64,000 nt of DNA from Ensifer sp. LCM 4579. GTDB taxonomy: Bacteria > Pseudomonadota > Alphaproteobacteria > Rhizobiales > Rhizobiaceae. Of this stretch, positions 17,342 to 28,329 are shown one piece after another (the first letter of the stretch is position 1; each line of letters opens with the position of its first letter). Location: the NCBI RefSeq assembly GCF_001854885.1, contig NZ_MDDV01000057.1, positions 61,793 through 125,792 on the forward strand, written 5' to 3'. A program made the translations under genes and the position numbers. The notes under the pieces were generated by a model that worked only from the letters and a program-made list of their open reading frames with translations, did not search any database and was not told the origin of the DNA.

Positions 17342-18640
17342 ATGATCAGGAAAGCTTTGCTTGCATCCGTAACGTTCGCTTTTTCCGCGACGACGTCGCT
17401 GGCCGCGACCAACATCACCTGGTGGCACGGCATGGCCGGCCGCAATGGCGAGGTGATCAACGAAGTCGCCCAGAAATTCAATGAGTCCCAGAGCGCCTGC
17501 GTGCTGACCCCGGTCAGCAAGGGCACCTATGAAGAGGCGCTCGCCTCCGGCATCGCCGCTTTCCGCTCCGGCGAGCAGCCGAACATCCTGCAGGTTTTCG
17601 ATGCGGGTGCGGCGACCATCATCAACGCCAAGGGCGCCATCATCCCGGCCGAAGACCTGATCACCAAGGCCGGCTACGGCTTCGACCGCGGCGCCTTCAT
17701 CGACGGCGTTCGCTATTTCTACGCCGACAGCGACGGCAAGTTCGTGGGCATGCCGTTCAACTCCTCGGCTCCGATCATGTATATCAACGACGAGGCCCTG
17801 AAGAAGGCGGGCGTCGAGGCGCCGAAGACCTGGGAAGAATTCGAGGCCATTGCCCCGAAGCTGAAGGATGCCGGCTACATCCCGCTCATCCAGTCTCAGC
17901 TCACCTGGCAGTTCACCGAGAACTTCTTCTCGCGCAACAACATTCAGTTCGCCACCAACAACAACGGCTATGACAGCGTCGTCGATACCAAGCTAAAGGT
18001 GACGGACCCCAAGCTCCAGATGATGTTCGAGAAGCTGAAGGCCTGGAAGGATGAGGGCTACTTCGCCTTCTACGGCGCCGGTTGGGCCGACAACCAGAAG
18101 GTCTTCGAAGAGGGCAAGGCCGCCTTCTGGATCGGCTCTTCCGGTTCCTTCGGCGGTCTGCAGAAGACGGCCACCATGCCGTTTTCCGCGACCTTCCTGC
18201 CCTATTGGGGTTCGATCGAGGGCGCCGGCACCAACTCCTTCATCGGCGGCGCGGCACTCTTTGCCATGTCCGGCAAGTCGGATGAAGAGAACAAGTGCGT
18301 GGCAGACTTCTTCCAGTTCCTGACCTCGCCGGAGATCCAGTATTTCTATCATAAGTCCACCGGCTATGTTGCCATCACCAAGGCGGCCCACGAGCTCGCC
18401 GAGGAGGATGGCTACTACAGGGAGAAGCCGGTCGCCGTAGTCGGCATCAAGCAGCTCCTGCTGCCGGCCGGCGAATGGTCCAAGGGCTACCGCCTCGGCT
18501 TCTATCCGCAGATCCGCGAGATCATGGAGCGCGAATATGGTCGCATCTTCGCGGGCGAAACGACCGTCAAGGATGCGCTGGAGACGATCGAGCGCGAAGG
18601 CAACGAACTGCTCGCCCGTTTCGCCAAGACGGCAGGCTGA
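17342..18640 (+). CDS. ugpB: sn-Glycerol-3-phosphate ABC transporter substrate-binding protein UgpB
   Basis: This periplasmic binding protein is for glycerol-3-phosphate or its diesters. From ATG at 17342 (AGGGGA just upstream) it has 432 residues. The signal peptide (IRKALLASVTFAFSATTSLAA) is followed by the UgpB hallmark ITWWHGMAGRNGEVINE and by FNSSAPIMYINDEALKKAG. The C-terminal YFYHKSTGYVAIT and EYGRIFAGETTVKDAL also fit UgpB. It leads the operon ugpB-ugpA-ugpE-ugpC-EEP, behind a Pho box. In S. meliloti 1021 the known ugpBAEC is, as I recall, on pSymB, so a chromosomal site between yraN and gshB would differ. Confidence 0.9.
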   Translation: MIRKALLASVTFAFSATTSLAATNITWWHGMAGRNGEVINEVAQKFNESQSACVLTPVSKGTYEEALASGIAAFRSGEQPNILQVFDAGAATIINAKGAIIPAEDLITKAGYGFDRGAFIDGVRYFYADSDGKFVGMPFNSSAPIMYINDEALKKAGVEAPKTWEEFEAIAPKLKDAGYIPLIQSQLTWQFTENFFSRNNIQFATNNNGYDSVVDTKLKVTDPKLQMMFEKLKAWKDEGYFAFYGAGWADNQKVFEEGKAAFWIGSSGSFGGLQKTATMPFSATFLPYWGSIEGAGTNSFIGGAALFAMSGKSDEENKCVADFFQFLTSPEIQYFYHKSTGYVAITKAAHELAEEDGYYREKPVAVVGIKQLLLPAGEWSKGYRLGFYPQIREIMEREYGRIFAGETTVKDALETIEREGNELLARFAKTAG

Positions 18641-18645
18641 TTTCG

Positions 18646-19641
18646 ATGGCGGCTGAAACCGAAGGCCTCTCCGCGTCGCGCGGAGGGGCCGGCTTTGGAG
18701 GGCATCGTCTCGGTGCCCTCCGGCTCTTTGGCGGCAAGGCAAAAAGGGGCGAGACGTCCGCCAAGCGCGTGCAATTCACATCGCGCTTCCTGCCCTATCT
18801 CTTCCTGGCGCCGCAGCTCGCGATCATCTTCATCTTCTTCTATTGGCCTTCGGTGCAGGCGATTCAATCGTCCTTCTACCTCGAGGATCCCTTCGGCTTC
18901 GGCTCCACCTTCGTCGGCCTGTCGAATTACACGGACGTGCTGAAGTCCGGCGAATATCGCGGGATCGCGCGGTTCACCGCCATCTTCACCGCGCTCGTCA
19001 CCTTCTTTGCGCTGTCGATCGGGCTGCTGCTCGCCGTCAAGGCGGATGGCGTCATCCGCGGCAATGCCGCCTACAAGACGCTGCTCATCTGGGTCTATGC
19101 GATCGCGCCGCCGGTCGCCGGCCTGATCGGCATGATGTTCTTCGACCAGCATATCGGCCCCATCGTCGAAATCGCCCGCTGGTTCGGCTGGGACATCAAG
19201 GTCGGACTCGACTTCGGCGATACCGCCTTTGCGATGACCGTCGTCTCGGTCTGGAAGCAGATTCCCTACAACTTCATCTTCTTTCTCTCAGGTCTGCAGG
19301 GGATTCCGGTTTCCGTGCGCGAGGCGGCGGCGATCGATTGCCGTTCGGGGCTGCGCCGATTCTGGACGATCATCCTGCCGCTGCTGGCGCCGACCGCCTT
19401 CTTCCTGCTGATCATCAACATCACCTATGCGCTCTTCGACACCTTCGGCGTCATCGACGTCATGGTGAAGGACAAGGCCGCCAACAACCCGATCACACTC
19501 GTCTACAAGGTCTACATGGACGGTTTCCGCGGCAACGACCTCGGCGGCTCGTCGGCACAGTCGGTGATCCTCATGGTGATCGTCTTCGTACTCACCATTT
19601 TCCAGTTCCGCTTCATCGAGCGGCGCGTGCATTACAATTGA
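18646..19641 (+). CDS. ugpA: Glycerol-3-phosphate ABC transporter permease UgpA
   Basis: The permease has 331 residues and six hydrophobic segments, MalF type. The cytoplasmic EAA loop is VREAAAIDCRSGLRRFWTII (about residues 225-245). The N-terminus has an unusually long polar cytoplasmic tail of about 45 residues (AAETEGLSASRGGAG...) before the first membrane span. It starts 5 bp after ugpB, so is tightly coupled. Confidence 0.9.
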   Translation: MAAETEGLSASRGGAGFGGHRLGALRLFGGKAKRGETSAKRVQFTSRFLPYLFLAPQLAIIFIFFYWPSVQAIQSSFYLEDPFGFGSTFVGLSNYTDVLKSGEYRGIARFTAIFTALVTFFALSIGLLLAVKADGVIRGNAAYKTLLIWVYAIAPPVAGLIGMMFFDQHIGPIVEIARWFGWDIKVGLDFGDTAFAMTVVSVWKQIPYNFIFFLSGLQGIPVSVREAAAIDCRSGLRRFWTIILPLLAPTAFFLLIINITYALFDTFGVIDVMVKDKAANNPITLVYKVYMDGFRGNDLGGSSAQSVILMVIVFVLTIFQFRFIERRVHYN

Positions 19642-19651
19642 GGTGGCGCCG

Positions 19652-20494
19652 ATGCATCGCACCCGGATCCTCGACCACGTCATTCTGCTGATCGGCGTCT
19701 TCATCATGGTGGCGCCTGTCGTCGTCGCCTTCATGACCTCGACGCACGAGGCGGCGGAGATCCATCGCAACGGGCTGAGCCTCAACTGGGGCGGCCATTT
19801 CGCCGAGACCTACGAGACGGTGCTGACCCGCCAAGGCGGCTTCACCGGCAAGATCACCGGCTTCAACATGGTGATGAACTCGATGATCCTCGGTCTCGGC
19901 TTCGCGGTCGGCAAGATCGTGCTCTCGATGCTCGCGGCCTACGCGATCGTCTATTTTCGCTTTCCGCTTGCGACGTTTTTCTTCTGGGTGATCTTCACGA
20001 CATTGCTTCTGCCGCTCGAGGTCCGCATCCTGCCCTCCTACGAGGTGATGAACATGCTGAAGCTCACCAACACCTATACGGGGCTGATCGTGCCGCTTCT
20101 GGCATCCGCGACCGGCACGTTCTATTTCCGCCAGTTCTTCAAGTCGGTGCCGGACGAACTCCTCGAGGCGGCGCGCATCGACGGCGCCGGACCGTTCAAA
20201 TTCTTCGTCGACGTGCTGGTGCCGCTCTCGCGCACCATGATGGCGGCGATCTTCATCATCATGTTCGTCTATGGCTGGAACCAGTATCTCTGGCCGACAC
20301 TGATGACGACGGATGAGGGCTTCTTCACGCTGGTGCGGGGTATAAAGCAGATCCTGCTCGTCTGGGTCGGCTCCCAGATCCCCGACTATAATGAGGCTCT
20401 TGCGCTGGCGATCCTCGCCATGCTGCCGCCGGTGATGGTCGTGGTGATCTTCCAGCGCTGGTTCATCAAGGGGCTGACCGAGAGCGACAAATAA
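19652..20494 (+). CDS. ugpE: Glycerol-3-phosphate ABC transporter permease UgpE
   Basis: The second permease (MalG type) has 280 residues from ATG at 19652, preceded by GAGGTG; a GTG at 19643 is in frame but poorly placed. The EAA motif is [17 protein letters not shown], with [14 protein letters not shown] near the C-terminus as in UgpE. It lies 10 bp behind ugpA and pairs with it to form the channel. Confidence 0.9.
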   Translation: MHRTRILDHVILLIGVFIMVAPVVVAFMTSTHEAAEIHRNGLSLNWGGHFAETYETVLTRQGGFTGKITGFNMVMNSMILGLGFAVGKIVLSMLAAYAIVYFRFPLATFFFWVIFTTLLLPLEVRILPSYEVMNMLKLTNTYTGLIVPLLASATGTFYFRQFFKSVPDELLEAARIDGAGPFKFFVDVLVPLSRTMMAAIFIIMFVYGWNQYLWPTLMTTDEGFFTLVRGIKQILLVWVGSQIPDYNEALALAILAMLPPVMVVVIFQRWFIKGLTESDK

Positions 20495-20553
20495 CAAACG
20501 AAGCGGGGCGCGGGCGCGCTCCGCATCCCCCAACGCATCAACGGAGGCAGCCT

Positions 20554-21669
20554 ATGGCGGCGATCGACATCGCAGAGGTCTCGAAAATCTACGCGGGCGG
20601 CGTCGAGGCCGTGAAGTCCGTTTCGATCGACATCGAGGACGGCGAGTTCATCGTCCTCGTCGGTCCATCGGGCTGCGGCAAGTCCACGCTTCTGCGCATG
20701 GTCGCGGGGCTCGAGACGATCTCGAAGGGCACGGTGAAAATCGGCACGCGGGTCGTCAACGACATCGACCCCGCCGAGCGGGACATTGCCATGGTCTTTC
20801 AGAACTATGCGCTTTATCCGCACATGACCGTCTACGAGAACCTTGCCTACGGCCTGAGGAACCGCAAGACGCCGAGGGCGGAGATTGATGCGCGTGTCGC
20901 AGAGACAGCGCGCATGCTGGAAATCGAGCCCTATCTTGATCGCAAGCCGCGCGCCCTTTCCGGCGGCCAGCGCCAGCGCGTCGCCATGGGCCGGGCGATC
21001 GTCCGCAAGCCCGCCGCCTTCCTTTTCGACGAGCCGCTGTCGAATCTCGACGCCAAACTGCGCGTCTCCATGCGCGGCGAGATCAAGCGGCTGCAGAAGC
21101 GGCTCGGCACGACCTCGCTCTACGTCACCCATGATCAACTGGAGGCGATGACGCTCGCCGACCGGCTGGTCGTGCTGAACGGCGGCCGGATCGAGCAGAT
21201 CGGCCGGCCGCTCGACGTCTATCACGCGCCCGCCTCCACCTTCGTTGCGAGCTTCATCGGCTCGCCTGCCATGAACCTCGTCCAGGCTGTGCTGGAGGGC
21301 GGTCGATTGCGTCTCGGCACGCATGTGCTCGAACTCGGCTATGCGGCGCCGGCCGAGGGTGCGGTCACCGTCGGCCTCAGGGCCGAGGATCTGCGCCGGG
21401 CAGCGCTCGGCGAGCAGGCGTTTGTCTTCCGCGTCGACTATGTCGAGGAACTGGGAGCGCAGCGGCTTGTCCACGGCAAGGTCGGGGAGCAGGCACTGAC
21501 TGTGGCACTCGCACCGGAAGCGCCGCTTGCAGATGAGCTCACAATCACCATATCCAGCGAACGCCTGCACTTTTTCTCGGCGGAAACCGGCAAGCGGATC
21601 CATCGCCATCCGGCCGCGGGCGTTGCGCCGGCCCGCCAGGAAACCGTCAATCCGGAGCCCGCATTGTGA
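20554..21669 (+). CDS. ugpC: Glycerol-3-phosphate ABC transporter ATP-binding protein UgpC
   Basis: The ATPase has 371 residues. It shows Walker A (GPSGCGKST), the Q loop ([11 protein letters not shown]), the signature ([14 protein letters not shown]), Walker B ([11 protein letters not shown]) and the switch His (YVTHDQ). The C-terminal TOBE/MalK-type regulatory domain follows ([19 protein letters not shown]). Its last codons overlap the GTG start of the next gene. It energises UgpAE. Confidence 0.93.
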   Translation: MAAIDIAEVSKIYAGGVEAVKSVSIDIEDGEFIVLVGPSGCGKSTLLRMVAGLETISKGTVKIGTRVVNDIDPAERDIAMVFQNYALYPHMTVYENLAYGLRNRKTPRAEIDARVAETARMLEIEPYLDRKPRALSGGQRQRVAMGRAIVRKPAAFLFDEPLSNLDAKLRVSMRGEIKRLQKRLGTTSLYVTHDQLEAMTLADRLVVLNGGRIEQIGRPLDVYHAPASTFVASFIGSPAMNLVQAVLEGGRLRLGTHVLELGYAAPAEGAVTVGLRAEDLRRAALGEQAFVFRVDYVEELGAQRLVHGKVGEQALTVALAPEAPLADELTITISSERLHFFSAETGKRIHRHPAAGVAPARQETVNPEPAL

Positions 21670-22655
21670 TCGAAGAGACCGTATCGACGCTCGCCATCCC
21701 TTCCGAGCAGAGCCGCGACGATGTTCTTCGCATGGAGCGCAGCATAGCCGCCCACGACGCGGCCATGGCAGGCATCGAAGCGATGAACAGGATCGAGATC
21801 GGCGGCGCAGCCTCGGACGGGCGGCTCGCCTTTCCGTTGTCCGTCGCGGCCTGGAACCTCGAGCGCTGTCTCTTTCCGCAAGAAAGCGCCGAACATCTAG
21901 GCGCGACTGGCGCATCGCTGGTGATGCTATCCGAAATGGACAACGGCATGGCCCGCACGGGTCAGCGCCACACGACGGCCGAAGTCGCGGCGACGCTCGG
22001 CATGCAATATGCCTATGGAGTCGAGTTCGTCGAACTAGGCCTCGGGGCCGCCAGCGAGCGTGAATTCTGCCGGGACGATTTCAACGAGAAGGGTTTCCAT
22101 GGCAACGCGCTGCTGGCGTCGAACCAGCTTCGCCGGCCCTTCATGATTCGACTCTGGGGTGAGCGTCTCTGGTACATGGACGGCGGCGAGCAGCCGCGCC
22201 TCGGCGAGCGCATCGCCGTCGGCGCCGTCGTCGAAACCGAGGCAGGCCCCTTCGTCGCCGTCTCCACCCATCTCGAAAGCGCAACGACCGCCGCCTATCG
22301 CGAGCGGCAGGTGAAGGAACTGATCGATCGGTTGGATGCGGCCTTTCCGGCGCTTCCCATCCTGATCGGCGGCGATCTCAACACCGGCAACCATATCGGC
22401 GGCAATTTCGAGGCCGAGGGGCTTTTCGCGATGAGCGCTGCGCGCGGCTTCAGCCGCCATGGTGGCCCTATCGACCAGATGACGACGCGGCCGAGCCTGA
22501 TCACGCGCTGGCCGGAGCGGGCAATGAAGCTCGACTGGTTTCTGGCCCGGGGTCTGAGGATCGGCGAAAGCCGCATCATCCCCTCGCTCGATGCATCCGG
22601 CCGTCCGCTGTCCGACCACGATCTCATCGCCTGCGTCGTCGAGGCTTTCGAATAA
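21666..22655 (+). CDS. Endonuclease/exonuclease/phosphatase (EEP) family hydrolase in the ugp operon
   Basis: The protein has 329 residues from a GTG that overlaps the ugpC stop (GTGA), so translation is coupled. The C-terminal part shows the EEP metal-dependent phosphoesterase pattern: [17 protein letters not shown] (the catalytic His), [11 protein letters not shown] (GDxN) and [13 protein letters not shown] (SDH). No signal peptide was seen, so it is probably cytoplasmic. Because it is part of a Pho-box-controlled glycerol-3-phosphate uptake operon, it may split phosphodiesters or other phosphate esters, but the substrate is not known. Confidence 0.82.
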   Translation: MIEETVSTLAIPSEQSRDDVLRMERSIAAHDAAMAGIEAMNRIEIGGAASDGRLAFPLSVAAWNLERCLFPQESAEHLGATGASLVMLSEMDNGMARTGQRHTTAEVAATLGMQYAYGVEFVELGLGAASEREFCRDDFNEKGFHGNALLASNQLRRPFMIRLWGERLWYMDGGEQPRLGERIAVGAVVETEAGPFVAVSTHLESATTAAYRERQVKELIDRLDAAFPALPILIGGDLNTGNHIGGNFEAEGLFAMSAARGFSRHGGPIDQMTTRPSLITRWPERAMKLDWFLARGLRIGESRIIPSLDASGRPLSDHDLIACVVEAFE

Positions 22656-22817
22656 TCTGCCGCCTCCTTGCCTGAGCGCCTTGCGCATTCTACATGTTGC
22701 GGGCTTGTGTCACATCGGGAGCACGGCCGCCGCAGCACGTTGAATTGCTGTATGATTTCCTCCGCAGTGATCCCGTAACAGGGGCGATGCGGCTAGGGTC
22801 CAACCAGGAACGGTAAG

Positions 22818-23765
22818 ATGGCAAGAATCGTCAATGTCGGGGTCCAGATGGACCATGTCTCGGGCATCACCATTGCGGGCGATTCGACCTTTGCGATGAG
22901 TATCGAGGCGCAAACCCGCGGCCATCGACTGTTCCACTACACGCCCGACCGGCTGTCGCTTCGCGACGGAAAGGTCTATGCGACGGCGCAACAGATGACG
23001 CTGCGCGACGTGAAGGGCGATCACTTCACGCTCGGCGAGCCCGAGCGGATCGATCTTTCGGACATGGACGTCATCCTGCTTCGCCAGGATCCGCCCTTCG
23101 ACATGGCCTATATCACCTCGACGCATCTGCTTGAACGCCTGCATCCGAAGACGCTCGTCGTCAACGATCCGGCCTGGGTGCGCAATTCGCCGGAGAAGAT
23201 CTTCGTTACCGAATTTCCTGATCTGATGCCGAAGACGCTGATCACCCGCGACCCCGGAGAGATTGCCCGCTTCCGCCAGGAGATGGGCGACATCATCCTG
23301 AAGCCCCTCTATGGCAATGGCGGTGCCGGCGTCTTCCATTCCGCGCGCGACGACCGCAATCTCTCCTCGCTGCTCGAAATGTTCGGGCAGATGTTCCGCG
23401 AGCCCTTCATCGCCCAGGAATACCTGCCGGCCGTGAGAAAGGGCGACAAGCGCATCCTGCTCGTTGATGGCGAGCCTGTCGGCGCCATCAACCGCGTTCC
23501 GGCCGAGCACGATGCCCGCTCGAACATGCATGTCGGCGGCCGCGCCGAGGCGACGGAGCTTACGGCACGCGAGCGGGAAATTTGCGCCCGCATCGGCCCG
23601 GCGCTCAAGGAGCGTGGCTTCCTCTTCGTCGGCATCGACGTGATCGGCGACTACATGACCGAGATCAACGTCACCTCGCCGACGGGAATCCGCGAGGTAA
23701 AGCGCTTCGGAGGGGCCGATGTCGCAAGCCTGCTCTGGGACGCGATCGAGAAGAAGCGGCGCTGA
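22818..23765 (+). CDS. gshB: Glutathione synthetase GshB
   Basis: It ligates glycine to gamma-glutamylcysteine using ATP. The 315 residues have the ATP-grasp pattern: [56 protein letters not shown] and [21 protein letters not shown]. The ATG at 22818 sits after AACGGTAAG. It is followed by comM; the combination is common in rhizobia. Confidence 0.96.
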   Translation: MARIVNVGVQMDHVSGITIAGDSTFAMSIEAQTRGHRLFHYTPDRLSLRDGKVYATAQQMTLRDVKGDHFTLGEPERIDLSDMDVILLRQDPPFDMAYITSTHLLERLHPKTLVVNDPAWVRNSPEKIFVTEFPDLMPKTLITRDPGEIARFRQEMGDIILKPLYGNGGAGVFHSARDDRNLSSLLEMFGQMFREPFIAQEYLPAVRKGDKRILLVDGEPVGAINRVPAEHDARSNMHVGGRAEATELTAREREICARIGPALKERGFLFVGIDVIGDYMTEINVTSPTGIREVKRFGGADVASLLWDAIEKKRR

Positions 23766-23923
23766 TCGCGCCCGAGCGGGTCGCGTCGCTCGGGGCCTGC
23801 TCCTATGGCTTTTCATAGATCTGTTCTATTATTGTTCTTGTTTTTGAGCGTGTGCCGTGCAAGATTGATGCGGGTACCGGCGCCGGTTGTAGCGGTGGAA
23901 GCGCGCTGGACAAAGGGGGCATC

Positions 23924-25456
23924 ATGGTCGCACGGGTCAGCACGGTGGCATTCCAGGGGATCGAGGGCGTTCCGGTCGACGTTCAGGTAATGATCGCTCC
24001 GGGAAAGGTCGGCATGCAGATCGTCGGCCTGCCGGACAAGGCCGTTGCCGAAAGCCGCGAGCGCGTGCAGGCGGCGCTTCACGCATCCGGCCTGGCGCTG
24101 CCGGCCAAGCGGGTCACCGTGAATCTGGCGCCGGCCGACCTGCCGAAGGAGGGCAGTCACTTCGACCTCGCCATCGCGCTCGGCCTGATGGCGGCGCTCG
24201 GAGCGGTGCCGGCGGACGCGCTTTCCGGCTATGTCGTCATCGGCGAACTCAACCTCGACGGCACGATTGCGCCCGTTGCCGGCGCGCTGCCGGCGGCAAT
24301 CGGCGCCAATGCGCTAGGCAAGGGGCTGATCTGCCCTGCCGAAAGTGGACCCGAAGCGGCCTGGGCGGGATCGGAGATCGACATCCTGGCGCCGCGGAGC
24401 CTGATCGCGATCGCCAACCATTTCAGAGGCACGCAGGTCATCTCCCGTCCGGAACCCTCGGTGCGAGCGACCGCCGCCAATCTGCCGGATCTCGCCGACA
24501 TCAAGGGTCAGGAAAGCGCCAAGCGGGCGCTGGAGGTGGCGGCCGCCGGCAACCACAATCTCTTGATGGTCGGCCCGCCCGGCTCCGGCAAGTCGATGCT
24601 GGCGGCGCGCCTTGCCTCCATCCTGCCGCCGCTGTCGCCGGCCGAACTGCTCGAAGTCTCGATGATCCATTCGATCGCCGGGCAGTTGCCGGGCGGCAAG
24701 CTCTCCGACCGGCGGCCGTTCCGCGCGCCGCACCACTCGGCCACCATGGCGGCGCTGATTGGCGGCGGGATCAGGGCGAAGCCCGGCGAGGCGTCGCTCG
24801 CCCATCACGGCGTGCTGTTCCTCGACGAATTTCCGGAGTTTCCGCCGCAGGTGCTCGACGCGCTGCGCCAGCCGCTCGAAACCGCCGAATGCGTGATTGC
24901 CCGCGCCAACCACCGCGTCAGCTATCCGGCGGCGATCCAGCTCGTCGCTGCCATGAATCCCTGCCGCTGCGGCATGGCCGGCGAGCCCGGACATACATGC
25001 GCCCGCGGTCCGCGCTGCATGGCCGATTACCAGGCGCGGATATCCGGACCGCTGATGGACCGCATCGACATCCGCATCGATGTGCCCGCCGTCAGCGCTG
25101 CCGACCTCATCCGCCCGGTGACGGCCGAGGCGAGCGCCGACGTCGCCAGGCGCGTTGCCCGCGCCCGTGAATTGCAGAGGGAGCGCTTCATCACCCTCGG
25201 CCATCCGCAGCTGACGAGCAATGCCCGTGCATCGACGGCGATGATCGAGAAGGTCGCCGAGCCGGATACAGCGGGCTTGCAACTTCTGCGGGATGCGGCG
25301 GAAAAGATGAAGTTTTCGGCGCGCGGCTACCATCGCGTTCTGAAGGTCGCACGCACGCTTGCCGATCTCGACGGGGCGCCAAGGGTTGGCCGTATCCACC
25401 TCGCCGAGGCGATCTCCTATCGCGTTGTCGGCGAGCGGTTGCCGGTGGCGGCTTAG
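23924..25456 (+). CDS. comM: YifB/ComM-family Mg-chelatase-like AAA+ ATPase
   Basis: The protein has 510 residues from ATG at 23924 (AAGGGGG upstream). The N-terminal Lon-like domain (VQVMIAPGKVGMQIVGLPDKAVAESRERV) precedes the AAA+ module (GPPGSGKSMLAARL; FLDEFPEF) and the C-terminal Mg_chelatase_C region with an internal zinc-type Cys cluster (CRCG, CARGPRC). ComM is a branch-migration helicase used in natural transformation in other species. Its role in rhizobia is not tested to my knowledge. Confidence 0.93.
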   Translation: MVARVSTVAFQGIEGVPVDVQVMIAPGKVGMQIVGLPDKAVAESRERVQAALHASGLALPAKRVTVNLAPADLPKEGSHFDLAIALGLMAALGAVPADALSGYVVIGELNLDGTIAPVAGALPAAIGANALGKGLICPAESGPEAAWAGSEIDILAPRSLIAIANHFRGTQVISRPEPSVRATAANLPDLADIKGQESAKRALEVAAAGNHNLLMVGPPGSGKSMLAARLASILPPLSPAELLEVSMIHSIAGQLPGGKLSDRRPFRAPHHSATMAALIGGGIRAKPGEASLAHHGVLFLDEFPEFPPQVLDALRQPLETAECVIARANHRVSYPAAIQLVAAMNPCRCGMAGEPGHTCARGPRCMADYQARISGPLMDRIDIRIDVPAVSAADLIRPVTAEASADVARRVARARELQRERFITLGHPQLTSNARASTAMIEKVAEPDTAGLQLLRDAAEKMKFSARGYHRVLKVARTLADLDGAPRVGRIHLAEAISYRVVGERLPVAA

Positions 25457-25554
25457 CGCTGCCGCCGGTATGGGCGACCGGCGCGGCGCATTACGATGCG
25501 CTCGCGTTCGATGAGACGTGGTACCGCCCGCGGGCATGACAGGGTCGCACAAAT

Positions 25555-26206
25555 TTAGGAGTATGGCGTCAGGTGTTCCAACGCGCGGGCTAGTCCGGCC
25601 GTCGGACTACTTATCGGTTCCGGAGCATTTCTTACCAGTTCGGCTGCGCCGGCCATCGATGCCTGAGCCAAGGCGACCATTGACGCCCCGTCGTCATAAG
25701 CGGCATGCGAGGCCATCGCGATAGCTGACAGATAGCCCTCGCGATCTCCTGCCTTGAACAAGGCCCAAGCGTGCGGAACAAGACGAACCTCGACGGCAAC
25801 ACTCGTTCCTCTCGCCGCCTGGGCGAAGATGTGTTCTGTCGGCAGTAGAGTTGTTTCAACCGCACAGAGTACGACAATCTTTCCGCCGCTCTTGACCGCC
25901 TTCTCCGCCAGTGCTCCGTCCACTCTCAGTATAGGCACAGAAGCGATTCTGCCCGCTGCAACGACAGCCGGTCCTAATGTTGAGCAAGTCAGAACAACCG
26001 CATCGGCATGGTGCGAAAGCTCGAGCAAGACTGAACTCGCCCGCTCCTCGATATCAGACGTAAGACATCCCCGCATGTTCGGCCGCCCAAAGGAGATCTG
26101 CTCGAACTTCATGCTGAAGAACACCGAGGGGTATTCCGAGCTTCTGCCCAGCTTCTTCAAAGACCGCAATGTTACTTTCGGCAGTGTGTAAGCAGGCAAT
26201 CTTCAT
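25555..26206 (-). pseudogene. Frameshifted Asp/Glu racemase-like gene
   Basis: Reading from ATG at 26204-26206, the first frame gives KIACLHTAESNIAVFEE and runs to an early stop at about 26054. A second frame, offset by one base, carries the rest: LTSDIEERASSVLLELSHHADAVVLTCSTLGPAV (the catalytic-type Cys loop), then a long C-terminus to 25555. Removing one G of the run of four at 26069-26072 would join the two into one protein of about 215 residues. It belongs to the Asp/Glu/hydantoin racemase-like family. Base composition is less GC-rich than in neighbours, which suggests acquired DNA. It could also be a sequencing error. Confidence 0.72.
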
Positions 26207-26438
26207 AGAGTAACTTCCGTGAGTTGCGCCGATCCACAAAGTGCCATTTAAAGCGGCCCCTTGCTTCTGATTTTCTCCAACACCGCAAAACTGAACTTTT
26301 TCCGGCGATCGCGTCCACCAAACCCACTGCAGACCTCTCCGCCAGGAGAGCCGTCTGCAAAGACCTGTTGCGAGCGGCTTTGGGTCCACACAGCCGGGAG
26401 GCAATTCCACATGACAGTGAAGCGAGGGACTTCCCGCG

Positions 26439-27407
<969 letters not shown>

Positions 27408-27542
27408 TTCGTTTCTCCCATGAGTTAAATGGTTCCTGCGAGAATAGGAACAATGGGCAGGCCATGCGAGAGCGGGAGCGCCTCGGATGTGAGCTGCCGA
27501 AGGAATAAACGGTTATAGAACCGCTGATTGGGGAATCTTTTT

Positions 27543-28160
27543 TCAGGTGGCGCGGGTGGCGATATAGGCCGCCGTGCCGGCGAGGATACCGGCCGCGGCG
27601 CGGTTCATTGCCTTGAGCGCCCTTGGTTGCTTCAAAAGCGAACGGGCGCGTGCCGCAAGCATCATGTAGGGCAACAGCACCGCCAGCAGGACGACGAAGG
27701 TGGCGGCGAGCAGTAGGCCGTAGTCCTCGATGCCGATCGAGGCGAGATCGATCAGCGTCGGCACCAGCGCCACATAGAAGAGCATTGTCTTCGGATTGCC
27801 GAGCGTGACCATCAGCCCCGACAGAAAGGATGTGACCGCATTCGCCGATTTGCGCGCCTCTACCTCCTGGGGCAGAAGACCGGCGGTCCAGAGTTTCCAG
27901 GCGATATGGACGAGATAGAGCGCGCCGGCAATCTTGACGACAAGGAAAGCGGTCGTGAAGGTCTGGGCGATAAAGGCGAGCCCGAGCACCACGGCCGTAA
28001 GGTAGACTATGTCGCCGATGATCAGGCCGAGGCCCATGAAAAAGGTTTCGCGAAAACCGGATCCGAGCGCCCGCGCCACGATGGCCGTCACGCCGGGACC
28101 GGGAATGGCCGCTGCGATAAAGAGAGCGCCGCTATAGGCGAGAAGGGTTGCGAGCGTCAT
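27543..28160 (-). CDS. LysE/RhtB-family amino-acid exporter (1)
   Basis: The protein has 205 residues and six predicted membrane segments. It carries the LysE/RhtB N-terminal signature IPGPGVTAIVARALGSGFR and the mid-protein LVTLGNPKTMLFY equivalent (MVTLGNPKTMLFYVALVP). Substrate not predictable. It is divergent from a second LysE-family gene at 28330, an arrangement that suggests duplication or shared control across the 169-bp gap. Confidence 0.88.
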   Translation of the reverse strand: MTLATLLAYSGALFIAAAIPGPGVTAIVARALGSGFRETFFMGLGLIIGDIVYLTAVVLGLAFIAQTFTTAFLVVKIAGALYLVHIAWKLWTAGLLPQEVEARKSANAVTSFLSGLMVTLGNPKTMLFYVALVPTLIDLASIGIEDYGLLLAATFVVLLAVLLPYMMLAARARSLLKQPRALKAMNRAAAGILAGTAAYIATRAT

Positions 28161-28329
28161 ATGCGATTCTCCGGACAGGCAGCCTTTCTAGCGCAAGGCA
28201 GCGAGAAGGAAAATTCGGGTTGAATGCGGGAGCAGCATTTTCGCGATAGAATTGATCGGGTGACAAGAACGAGCTTGCCCGGACCTGGGCAGGCGTACAC
28301 CTTCCGGAAAATTGTGGAAGGGCCGCCTC

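Noticed and set aside
26207..26438. Possible 5' extension of the racemase-like gene or a further gene
   Set aside because: The open frame upstream of 26206 has no family resemblance and no start signal. The region simply looks less GC-rich.
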